Below are positions 1-7,346 of a stretch of DNA of 52,168 bases, piece by piece. Source of the stretch: Deltaproteobacteria bacterium (GTDB taxonomy: Bacteria; Myxococcota_A; UBA9160; SMWR01); assembly GCA_002729515.1 (NCBI GenBank), contig PBYF01000120.1:1-52168 (forward strand). The letters are read 5' to 3'. Below the pieces are notes generated by a model that saw nothing but the letters and a program-made list of their open reading frames with translations, was not told the DNA's origin and ran no database searches. The position numbers were made by a program, and so were the translations under genes. Position 1 is the first letter of the stretch. The number at the start of each line of letters is the position of its first letter.

Positions 1-146
1 CGGCCCGAGTATTCGGCGTAAGCGTTCCGCGGCCCGAGTATTCGGCGTAAGCGTTCCGCGGCCCGAGTATTCGGCGTAAGCGTTCCGCGGCCCGAGTATT
101 CGGCGTAAGCGTTCCGCGGCCCGCGGTATTCGGCGTGACCGTTCCG
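1..146. repeat. 29-bp tandem repeat array at the window edge
   Basis: Four identical 29-bp units begin at 1, 30, 59 and 88, each starting CGGCCCGAGTATTCGGCG. A fifth, degenerate 30-bp copy follows from 117. The unit is not a multiple of three and no frame stays open through it, so it is unlikely to be coding. It has no unique spacers, so it is not a CRISPR array. It abuts the 5' end of the methyltransferase gene and may have replaced its original upstream region. The array is cut by the window edge, so its true copy number is unknown. Confidence 0.95.
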
Positions 147-249
147 CCCTCCGGAAGGACTGGCACCGCGCACAGCGGGCGGCCCGGGGCGCTACGACGC
201 CGGCATACACGCACTCACGCTGGGTCGCGTCACACGCCTCCACGAAGCG

Positions 250-807
250 GTGGCGCTGGCCGCCGTCCCGGCACCCGGCGCCCGGGTACTCGAGATCGGG
301 TGCGGCTCGGGGGCGGTGACCGAGCGGCTCGTCGAGCGCGGGGCGCAACTGACCGTGGTGGAGCAGAACCCCGAGATGCTCCGGGCCGCGCAGACCCGCC
401 TCGCCGCGAAGGACTCCGGCACAGCGGTCGAGTGGCTCGAGCAAACCGCGTCGGAGGTGGACGCGCTCGGCCACGCGGCCTTCGACGCCGTGGTCCTGAG
501 CCTCGTGCTCTCCGAGATGTCCGCAAGCGAGCGCAGCTTCGTGCTGCGCGAATCCGCACAGCGACTCGCACCCCACGGCCGCGTCGTCGCTGCCGACGAA
601 GTGCTTCCCATCCCGCGGATACACGCCGGCCTGTTCCGGCTCCTGCGCGCACCCCAGGCGCTGGCCGGCTGGCTGCTCGTGGGCTCCGTCTCGCGTCCAC
701 TGGCCGACCTGCCCGGCGAACTGGAACGGGCCGGACTCGATCCCCGCAGTGAGGAGCGCTGGCTCGCTGGGAGCCTGGCGCTCTGCGTGGCGGAAATTCG
801 CCCGTGA
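250..807 (+). CDS. CpaM-like class I SAM-dependent methyltransferase
   Basis: This is a Rossmann-fold methyltransferase with the SAM-binding motif VLEIGCGSG at residues 13-21 and an acidic strand-2 end (VVEQNPEM). It resembles the corrinoid protein-associated methyltransferase (CpaM) family, which is found beside HgcA-like corrinoid proteins; the next gene is exactly such a protein. The stop overlaps the next start as GTGA (804-807), so the two are translationally coupled. The first ATG is at 250, but the same frame reads RYDAGIHALTLGRVTRLHEA just upstream (about 190-249), which matches the usual CpaM N-terminus. An in-frame TGA at 136-138 and the absence of ATG, GTG or TTG between 139 and 249 leave the true start unresolved. 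The repeat array may have disrupted it. Confidence 0.8.
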   Translation: MALAAVPAPGARVLEIGCGSGAVTERLVERGAQLTVVEQNPEMLRAAQTRLAAKDSGTAVEWLEQTASEVDALGHAAFDAVVLSLVLSEMSASERSFVLRESAQRLAPHGRVVAADEVLPIPRIHAGLFRLLRAPQALAGWLLVGSVSRPLADLPGELERAGLDPRSEERWLAGSLALCVAEIRP

Positions 808-1937
808 GCAGCGTGCGCGATGCACTCCAGATGGCCTTCCGGCTGGTTCCGTGGCCGACGGAGACCGGCGTCCGTGCGATCGGGAATCCCGACGAGTGGA
901 GCCCCGTCCTCGTGACGGGCAACTACGACCTCAGCGTCCGGCGCGTCGTCGCTGCGCTCGAGGGCCTGGACGCATGGCTCGTCGTCGCTGCGCTCGAGGG
1001 CCTGGACGCATGGCTCGTCGTCGCTCCCTCGAGCGGCATCAACGTCTGGTGCGCCGCTTCGGGAGGCCACTTCGGTACTTCCCAGGTCGTGACGGCACTC
1101 AAGACGTCTGGCATAGCAGAACGGGTTCGACACCGGCGCGCCATCCTGCCCCAGCTCGCCGCGACGGGCGTTCGGGCGCGGGACGTCATGCGCCGCTGCG
1201 GCTGGCGCACGCGCTTCGGTCCGGTCCGCGCCGAAGACCTGCCCGCCTACCTCGATGCCGACGGAAAGAAGACCGATGCGATGCGCTGCGTGAGCTTCGA
1301 TGCCCGCGAACGCCTCGAGATGGCGGTGATGTCGGGTGTGCCAGCGGCACTGCTCGCGGCGGGCCTCGCCGCGCTCGTCCATCCGCCGTTCGCCCTACCC
1401 CTCGCGGGTCTGGCCCTGATCGCCGCGATCGCCTGCTACGGCGTGTATGACCGCCTCCCGCAGCCGCGGCGCGCGTTGTTCACCGCGGGCCTGGCCGCCT
1501 CGGCGCTGGCCATCACCGCTTTCTCCGGAGGCGGGACTGCAGCGCTCCTCACCGCGGCCAGCGCTGCTGTCTTGCTAGGTGCCGGCCTCACGTTCGACTA
1601 TTCGGGCTCTACACCCATCGAGGGCGGCAGCCACTTCGAAGAGCGCGCCTGGCACGTGGTCCTCGACAAGGAGCGATGCGAGAGCCTCTACACCTGCTGG
1701 GAGGTCTGCCCCGAGGCCTGTTTCGAAAAACCCACGGGCGAAGACCGGCGCATCGAGCTGGCCCGCGAGGACCGCTGCGTCCGTTGCGGAGCCTGCATCG
1801 TCCAATGCGCACTCGACGCGCTCGCCTTCCAGAACGATGCGGGCGATCGCGTGCCGCCGGCAACCATCCGCCGCTACAAGCTCAACCTGCTCGGCCAGCG
1901 GAAGATCGAGCGGACATCTCCCGGAGCACCTGCCTGA
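804..1937 (+). CDS. HgcAB-like fusion protein (corrinoid domain, membrane domain, ferredoxin)
   Basis: This 377-residue protein joins an HgcA/CdhD-like corrinoid domain (about 30-165), a hydrophobic region of four or five helices (about 172-262) and a C-terminal two-cluster ferredoxin (about 285-345). The cap-helix motif NVWCAASGG at 80-88 keeps the Cys (C83) that is the lower axial cobalt ligand in HgcA, but lacks the K of the canonical NVWCAAGK. The second 4Fe-4S motif is standard (C325, C328, C331, C335). The first has unusual spacing (C292, C298, C302, C306). True HgcA and HgcB are separate proteins that methylate mercury; fused relatives are known, and mercury methylation is not assured for them. 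A perfect 36-bp in-frame duplication adds 12 residues just before the cap helix. The GTG start overlaps the CpaM-like stop. Confidence 0.85.
   Translation: MSSVRDALQMAFRLVPWPTETGVRAIGNPDEWSPVLVTGNYDLSVRRVVAALEGLDAWLVVAALEGLDAWLVVAPSSGINVWCAASGGHFGTSQVVTALKTSGIAERVRHRRAILPQLAATGVRARDVMRRCGWRTRFGPVRAEDLPAYLDADGKKTDAMRCVSFDARERLEMAVMSGVPAALLAAGLAALVHPPFALPLAGLALIAAIACYGVYDRLPQPRRALFTAGLAASALAITAFSGGGTAALLTAASAAVLLGAGLTFDYSGSTPIEGGSHFEERAWHVVLDKERCESLYTCWEVCPEACFEKPTGEDRRIELAREDRCVRCGACIVQCALDALAFQNDAGDRVPPATIRRYKLNLLGQRKIERTSPGAPA
945..1016 (+). repeat. Perfect in-frame 36-bp tandem duplication in the HgcAB-like gene
   Basis: The 36-bp units 945-980 and 981-1016 are identical, and the next 9 bases start a third copy. 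Each encodes VVAALEGLDAWL, giving residues 48-59 and 60-71. Related HgcA-like proteins normally have one such segment directly before the cap helix, so one copy looks extra. Confidence 0.95.
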
Positions 1938-2089
1938 CAAACTCGGGTTCCGGTGGCTCCGAGTCCAGTGCACGGCGTTCCCCTTCCGCTGGAATCGTCC
2001 GCGGCAGCCCCGCGCTCGGCATCGCCCCCACTACCGCCGGGGGTCCCACCTCGCGCGCCGCCCCACCCACGGCGCAATTCCTCGGACTC

Positions 2090-4315
2090 TCAGCGCGGAT
2101 GATCCACGTAGATCGGGGACGACCACGCGCGCTGCGCATAGCTCGAAAGACAGTCCTCTCCGCCCTGGCAGGGGAAACTCTCGATACAGCCCCCATCGTC
2201 GGCACGGGTGCAGCGCAGCGGATCCCCGTTGACCGCCGGAGCGGGCGCCTCGAAGACCCGCGCGTAGTAGACCGTGTCGCGGCCAGCGGCGGGGTACTCG
2301 TCGTCCGTGAAGGTCACGACGCAGCCAGCTGGATCGGGCGGGCACTCGAAGCTTCGCCAGGGATCGTCGATCAGCCCGGCCACGTCCTCGTCAGGACGCA
2401 CCTGCGGGCGGATCCGCACCAGGTCGATCCGCGCGATCGGCCGACGCACGTCCGTCGGGTGATAGCATTCGCCGCCGCAAAGCCGCTCGACCTCTTGGCG
2501 TCCCAGGGCAGCCACCGAAGCGTCGGGACAGCCGGGGGCCTGCTCGAAAGACCCCACGGCCCGCACCCGAAATACCGGCGCGTCCCGGGTCTCGATCTCG
2601 GCACCCATCGGATGCGTGCCCCGCTCGCTCAGCAGGTCGAACCAGAGCAGGATGTGCGGGCCGCTCGTGGCGTAGACCTCCCTCTTGTCGAGCGCCTTCC
2701 AGATCGAAGCACGGTCGCGCCCGTCGGCGTGAACCGCAACGAGCCCACCCGTGTAGAGGAACGACTGCGTCCGCTCCGATTCGTAGAGCTGAATACCCGT
2801 CAACTCCGCTGTGGCCTCGGCGTAGGTGCGGGAGCGGCTCACGGGCGGCTCCGGATCCCCGCGCAGGAAGCTAGCCACGATCCCGGTCGTCGGCAGATCG
2901 GGACGGCCCGGGCTCTCCGAGAGAAACCGGAGTTCCTTGTAACCCGTGCCGGGTTTCGCGCGGTGGATGTCGCTCGAGCCGATGAAGCCCATCCGAAACC
3001 GGCGCGGATCGCCGCCCTCGTCGAAGTTGCCGAGCGCCGCGATGTATTGGGCCGAGCCGGTCGGGCGATACTTGAAGGCGGGCTGTCCACAATCGCGGCA
3101 CTGTCCGGCATCGAGCCAGTCCTTGTCCGTCGCGCCCGGCACGGTGGCCTGCGGCGACGAACCGGCGTTGACGGCGTTGTGCCGAGCCTCCTCCGCGCGT
3201 GCCTCACACTCCGCGTCCGCCACGTCTTCCTCCAGGCAGCGCTGCTTCACGATCTCGCCGGCCCGCCGACACATGGGTACGTAATCGGCCCGGGCTGCCG
3301 GACATACCGCAGCGCCGTCTGCGGCAAACGCGATCGGCCGCCAATCCCGGTAGACCTCGGCGTCTCCGTGCCCCGAGTAGACCTCGATCAGGGTCTGCCG
3401 CTCCGGGTCGTGGCTGGCGCCGCGCAGCTGGTTGTCCCAACTCGATCCCGGCGGTGTGTAGATGCCCCAGGACGTGCCGTGCGGGATCACGATGGCATCG
3501 TGGCCCCACTCGTCGAGCTTGCGAAAGAGCCCATCCGGCGTGGGGGCCACCTCGATGCAGTCTTCGGGCAGGTCGCGGACGTCTCCCTCCGGGCATAGCT
3601 CGATCTCGCTGATGGCGGTCCAACGTCGGGCCATGTCGTGGTAACGGCCGCCCTGGAGCGCGAGCGCGCCCCGCGCCAACACCGGGGGCGGGTGCGCCGC
3701 CGCTCCCCCGGAATTCGCGGCGACCGGCCGCGCCGGGATCCGCTCGTCGTCCGTATGCGCGAGAACGACATTCTTGTGGCCGTAATGCGTGTCTGGCGTG
3801 AGTCCCGACTGGGTCCACTCCCAGCCCAGGAAGGCCACGGTGTCCGGGTTGGCCGGGTCACCGCTCAGCGCGTTGCAGCGCCGGATGGATTCGATGCTGT
3901 TCTTCCAATCGCGCGGCAGGATATTCGACGCGTGGTCGTTGATCGACCAGAAGTCGAGTGCTGCACAGTGGCGGGCGAAGTCGCAGGCATCGGCCGGTGT
4001 GTGCGCACCCTCCCCGCCCATCGCGGGAAGATTCAACATGAACGCGTCGAAGGAAATCGTCGTGTGGACGTGCAGATCACCGAACAGGATCTGCCGCGCG
4101 GGCTTCGGGGCGCCGATCGCCGCCGCCGCGTCCGCCACCTGCCTCCGGGCTTCGCTCACCTCTCGGGCGGATCGCGCACCGGACTGCGGCACCTTCGTCT
4201 CGCTGTCGGAGTCTCCGAACACTCCGCGGCCCAGCATCCAGAGCGCGAAGGCTGCGACACCGGCCAATCCGATGAGCGTGAGGCCGAGCCCCCGGAGGAT
4301 CTTCATCCCGCCCAT
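2090..4315 (-). CDS. DUF3604 domain protein, membrane-anchored PHP-like
   Basis: A 741-residue protein with an N-terminal hydrophobic anchor (about residues 8-28) followed by a large periplasmic domain of the DUF3604 family. The motif FGDLHVHTTISFDAF (78-92; H82, H84, D90) and the later WSINDHA resemble metal-binding sites of PHP-type phosphoesterases, which fits DUF3604. Its substrate is unknown. It is the last gene of a three-gene minus-strand operon and begins 7 bp after the sulfotransferase stop, with AAGGA just upstream. A second ATG nine bases downstream (4306) is an alternative start. The sulfotransferase neighbour hints at sulfated or phosphorylated substrates, but this is only context. 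Confidence 0.85.
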   Translation of the reverse strand: MGGMKILRGLGLTLIGLAGVAAFALWMLGRGVFGDSDSETKVPQSGARSAREVSEARRQVADAAAAIGAPKPARQILFGDLHVHTTISFDAFMLNLPAMGGEGAHTPADACDFARHCAALDFWSINDHASNILPRDWKNSIESIRRCNALSGDPANPDTVAFLGWEWTQSGLTPDTHYGHKNVVLAHTDDERIPARPVAANSGGAAAHPPPVLARGALALQGGRYHDMARRWTAISEIELCPEGDVRDLPEDCIEVAPTPDGLFRKLDEWGHDAIVIPHGTSWGIYTPPGSSWDNQLRGASHDPERQTLIEVYSGHGDAEVYRDWRPIAFAADGAAVCPAARADYVPMCRRAGEIVKQRCLEEDVADAECEARAEEARHNAVNAGSSPQATVPGATDKDWLDAGQCRDCGQPAFKYRPTGSAQYIAALGNFDEGGDPRRFRMGFIGSSDIHRAKPGTGYKELRFLSESPGRPDLPTTGIVASFLRGDPEPPVSRSRTYAEATAELTGIQLYESERTQSFLYTGGLVAVHADGRDRASIWKALDKREVYATSGPHILLWFDLLSERGTHPMGAEIETRDAPVFRVRAVGSFEQAPGCPDASVAALGRQEVERLCGGECYHPTDVRRPIARIDLVRIRPQVRPDEDVAGLIDDPWRSFECPPDPAGCVVTFTDDEYPAAGRDTVYYARVFEAPAPAVNGDPLRCTRADDGGCIESFPCQGGEDCLSSYAQRAWSSPIYVDHPR

Positions 4316-4322
4316 GAGTCCT

Positions 4323-5582
4323 TCACTCGACCTCCACCTTGATCGCGAACCGATCGCTGTAGAAATCGAAGGAGGACCGCACCTCGCTCGGCTCGAAGCC
4401 GAAATCCTTGCGCACGTCGTACACGACCTGCCCCGCCTGGCCCCGCTGGTGGCCCGCGAGATAGGCCCCGATCTGCGCCCGCGCCTCGTTCGTCATCGAA
4501 AGCCGCGCGACCTCGTAGATGCGCTCGACCATCGCCAGGTCGTCCGCCATGAACTCGTGGAAGAGGACGTCGATCGTCCGGTCCGCCGGCACGAGGTGTC
4601 GGTCCCGCACCGAGGCCTCGAGCAGCCTCCGGATACGATCGCTCCAGTACTCGAAGTACCACTCGGGGCGCGGCTGCGTGTAGCTCATGCGGGCGCCGTA
4701 GGCGAGCATGGTCGCCGACGACTGGATCACCGAGACCGGGTCGCGGTGGGTCATGACGATCGTGGCATCCGGGAACGTCTTCACCAACGGGCCGAGTTGC
4801 TCCAAGTGCTGGGGAGACTTCAGCACCCAGCGCTCGCGGGGCCGGTACCACTGCAGGATCTTCAGGACCGTCTTCAGGTAGGCGTAGTGTCGCGTCTGAT
4901 CGTGAGCCAGGTAGTAGTCGCGCCAGCGCGGCGCCCGGGTCACCCACTCCTGGTTGTAGCTCGTGAAATCCGGGAGCAGGAGCTCGAGTTCTTCGTGGAT
5001 GTGGTCCGGATTCATCGGGTGCATGACGGCGATCAGAGGAGAGCTGGTCCGAAAGCCTTCCCAGGCCACAGCCGAGCGGGTGTAACGGGGATCCACTCCG
5101 TCTGGGCCCGGCTTCTCTCGCGGATCCGGCACCGGCTGCTGGCCCTCCCAGAGGGGCATCGAGCGCAGGCGCTGATCCGCCGCGATGAGATTCACGAGAT
5201 GCGTGGTCCCGGACCGCGGGAGGCCCACGACGATGATCGGCCGTTCGATCTCCTGCTCGTGAATCTCGGGGTGGCGCTCGAGCAGATCCCGGATCCAAAG
5301 CCGGTTGGCGGCCGCGCGGACGCAGTCGTTGTAGAGCGAGAAGCGCCCGAGCGCCGTGCGCTCGGGATTCTCGTCCGTCTCCGCCAGCCAGAGCCCGAGG
5401 CGCTCGAGGAAATCGTCCGGGCCGAAATCGTCGAGGCCGGTGCGTTCCACGGCCGCCGACAGCACCGCGTCGACACTCAGGTCGACGGGGTTGCTCTCCC
5501 CGTACGCCAGCGCCGCCTTCTGCGCCTCGTTGAGGACCGGTTCCCGGAGATCTTCGATCCGGATCTTCTCGGCCGGGCTCAT
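4323..5582 (-). CDS. Sulfotransferase family protein
   Basis: A 419-residue cytoplasmic PAPS-dependent sulfotransferase-like protein. The 5'-phosphosulfate loop is IIVVGLPRSGTTHLVN (P122-H128), and the 3'-phosphate binding element MTHRDPVSVIQSS follows further on. The N-terminal 100 residues are a helical extension common in bacterial Sulfotransfer_3-type proteins. I start it at the ATG at 5582 because this gives MSPAEKIRIEDL and an ATGA overlap (5579-5582) with the VOC gene stop; the frame stays open further upstream only as a shadow of that gene. The acceptor substrate cannot be read from sequence. Confidence 0.87.
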   Translation of the reverse strand: MSPAEKIRIEDLREPVLNEAQKAALAYGESNPVDLSVDAVLSAAVERTGLDDFGPDDFLERLGLWLAETDENPERTALGRFSLYNDCVRAAANRLWIRDLLERHPEIHEQEIERPIIVVGLPRSGTTHLVNLIAADQRLRSMPLWEGQQPVPDPREKPGPDGVDPRYTRSAVAWEGFRTSSPLIAVMHPMNPDHIHEELELLLPDFTSYNQEWVTRAPRWRDYYLAHDQTRHYAYLKTVLKILQWYRPRERWVLKSPQHLEQLGPLVKTFPDATIVMTHRDPVSVIQSSATMLAYGARMSYTQPRPEWYFEYWSDRIRRLLEASVRDRHLVPADRTIDVLFHEFMADDLAMVERIYEVARLSMTNEARAQIGAYLAGHQRGQAGQVVYDVRKDFGFEPSEVRSSFDFYSDRFAIKVEVE

Positions 5583-6025
5583 GGCATCTGCAGAAGTTCG
5601 AGAAGCAGCGGGTCGCCTTTCCGCTCGAGGTAGGCAAAGACGATGTCCTCGGAGAACTGCTTGTACCAAATGGGCTCGTACCCCAGCGTCGCGAGTGTCG
5701 CGATCCAAGCGTCCGTGTCGTCGACCCGGTAGCGGAGATGGTGCATGCCCTCGCGGCCCTGCTCGATGAACTCCCGGTGCGGACTCTCGCCCCCCTGCCA
5801 CTCGATGAACTCGATCTCGAGTTCGCCGGAATGCCCGAAGAGGATCGCGAGCTTCACATCGGCGGTCCGCCCGCGGTAGGTGGCGCCGCTGACGGAGCCG
5901 TCCAGGTGCGTCCACGGGCCGAAGAGAGCCCCGTAGCGCTTCTGAGTCTCGTCGAGATCCTTCACCACGAAGCCGACCTGGTCGATCGGGGGAAGCCCGA
6001 GAGAAGAAAGAGCGTCGTCCGTCAT
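5579..6025 (-). CDS. VOC (glyoxalase/dioxygenase superfamily) protein
   Basis: A 148-residue single-domain VOC protein, starting its fold at IDQVGFVVKDLDETQKRYGAL with a second repeat at HHLRYRVDDTDAWIATLATLG. The first metal-ligand His of glyoxalase I is absent (DQVGF), and an E remains in LEIEFIEW, so it may bind a ligand or use a modified site. It leads a three-gene operon and is coupled to the sulfotransferase by ATGA. AAAGGA lies seven bases before the ATG, and a TATACT -10-like element lies about 20 bases upstream. Specific function is unknown. Confidence 0.8.
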   Translation of the reverse strand: MTDDALSSLGLPPIDQVGFVVKDLDETQKRYGALFGPWTHLDGSVSGATYRGRTADVKLAILFGHSGELEIEFIEWQGGESPHREFIEQGREGMHHLRYRVDDTDAWIATLATLGYEPIWYKQFSEDIVFAYLERKGDPLLLELLQMP

Positions 6026-6043
6026 CGGATGTCCTTTACACCC

Positions 6044-6049
6044 AGTATA
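6044..6049 (-). promoter_or_regulatory. Candidate -10 element upstream of the VOC gene
   Basis: TATACT reads on the minus strand about 19 bases before the VOC ATG, in the 60-bp gap between the VOC and thiolase genes. No good -35 hexamer is visible at the expected spacing, so this is tentative. Confidence 0.3.
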
Positions 6050-6085
6050 TGACGAACACTCCGGGGAACCGAGGCTGCAATCGAC

Positions 6086-7321
6086 TCAGACGCCCACCAC
6101 GAAGCTCACGCTCGTAGTGCCGCTGCCGCCGATATTGAGCGTCTGGAAATTACGCGCCCCTTCGACCTGGTACCCCCCGGCCCCACCAGAGACCTGGAGA
6201 GTGGCGTCGAGTAGCTGGCGCACACCGGTGGCACCCACCGGGTTCCCCGCGCCAATCAGTCCGCCGCTCGGATTGATCGGGTGCTTGCCGTCGATCTCGA
6301 GCCAACCCTCCTCGACGGCCTTCCAGCTCTCACCGGGCTCGGTAATCCCGAAATGGTCGATCGCCATGTACTCCGAGGTCGTGAAGCAATCGTGCGTCTC
6401 GATGCCGTCGATCCCGTTGACGTCCGCGATTCCAGCCCGTTGCATGGCGGAGGTAATGGTGCTCCGCACGTGGGGCAGCACGTAGCGATCGTCACGGCTC
6501 TCCGCGACCTTGTCGGCGAAGCGCAGTCGGGCCGTGTTGTGACCCCAGCCCTTGATGCGCGGAATCTCCTCGAGCTTCTTGCCCTGGCCGCGCGCCCACT
6601 TCTCCGCATACTCCCGCGAGGCGAGGAAGACGCAGACGGCGCCGTCGGTCACCTGGGAGCAGTCCGCGATACGAATGCGCCCCCCCACGGCCGGATTGTC
6701 TTCAGTCCGACACAACGCGTGCTCCTTGTTCATGTACCAGGTACGGGTCTGCGCGTTGGGGTTCAGCTTCGCATTCGCATAGTTGACGGTGCTGATCTCG
6801 GCGAGGTGCTCGTCCTTCAGCCCGTAACGCGCGTCGTACTCATCGCCGAGGCGACCGAAGAGCTTCGGAAAGGGGAACTCGATGTCCTTCGCTTCTTCGT
6901 CGTACCAGGCGGCCGTCCCGAGGTAGGCTCCCCCCTCGGCGGGCGAGACCGTCTTCATCTGCTCGATCCCCACCACGGCCTGGAGCCCATAGCGACCGGC
7001 TTCGATCTCCGCCGACGCGGCGAGCAGCGCGATGCTTCCCGAGGCACAGGCAGCCTCGTGGCGCGATGTCGGGAGCCCGCTGAAACCGGGGTGCACCTCG
7101 GTGAAAAAGGCGCCGAGGTGGCCCTGCATGCAGTAGAGCTCGGCGGCGAAGTTCCCGACGTGGGCGCTCTCGACCTCCTCCGGGGCGATGTCGCATCGCT
7201 CGAGCCCACCGAGCACGGCCTCGCGCATCAGGGCCGAGAAGTGCTTGCCCTCCTTGGTCCAGTTGCGTCCAAAATCCGTCTGGTACCCGCCCAGGACGTA
7301 GACATCCGAATGTGCCGCCAT
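6086..7321 (-). CDS. Thiolase / acetyl-CoA acetyltransferase, SCP2-type
   Basis: A 411-residue thiolase-fold protein, probably in acyl-CoA or steroid side-chain beta-oxidation. The nucleophilic Cys sits in EAACASGS (C92), and ETHDCFTTSE carries the HDCF His typical of SCP2-type thiolases. The last catalytic motif, normally GHPxGATG, is GNPVGATG (N360), so one expected active-site His is replaced by Asn. The C-terminus LNIGGSGTT matches SCP2-type thiolases, which lack the second Cys. I chose the ATG at 7321 because GAGAGG precedes it and the protein then begins at the conserved VYVLGGYQTDFGR; a further 30 in-frame upstream codons look like read-through of the preceding gene. It lies 25 bp after the dehydrogenase stop. 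Confidence 0.88.
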   Translation of the reverse strand: MAAHSDVYVLGGYQTDFGRNWTKEGKHFSALMREAVLGGLERCDIAPEEVESAHVGNFAAELYCMQGHLGAFFTEVHPGFSGLPTSRHEAACASGSIALLAASAEIEAGRYGLQAVVGIEQMKTVSPAEGGAYLGTAAWYDEEAKDIEFPFPKLFGRLGDEYDARYGLKDEHLAEISTVNYANAKLNPNAQTRTWYMNKEHALCRTEDNPAVGGRIRIADCSQVTDGAVCVFLASREYAEKWARGQGKKLEEIPRIKGWGHNTARLRFADKVAESRDDRYVLPHVRSTITSAMQRAGIADVNGIDGIETHDCFTTSEYMAIDHFGITEPGESWKAVEEGWLEIDGKHPINPSGGLIGAGNPVGATGVRQLLDATLQVSGGAGGYQVEGARNFQTLNIGGSGTTSVSFVVGV

Positions 7322-7346
7322 GAGGTTCCTCTCGAAGTCGGGCGGC

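Noticed and set aside
1-146. CRISPR array
   Set aside because: The repeats are directly head to tail with no spacers, and no cas genes are present.
1676-3598. 640-codon open frame on the plus strand
   Set aside because: It is antisense to the DUF3604 gene and overlaps the HgcAB-like gene; it has no recognisable domain, only GC-driven absence of stops.
3789-5633. 614-codon open frame on the plus strand
   Set aside because: Antisense shadow of the sulfotransferase and DUF3604 genes.
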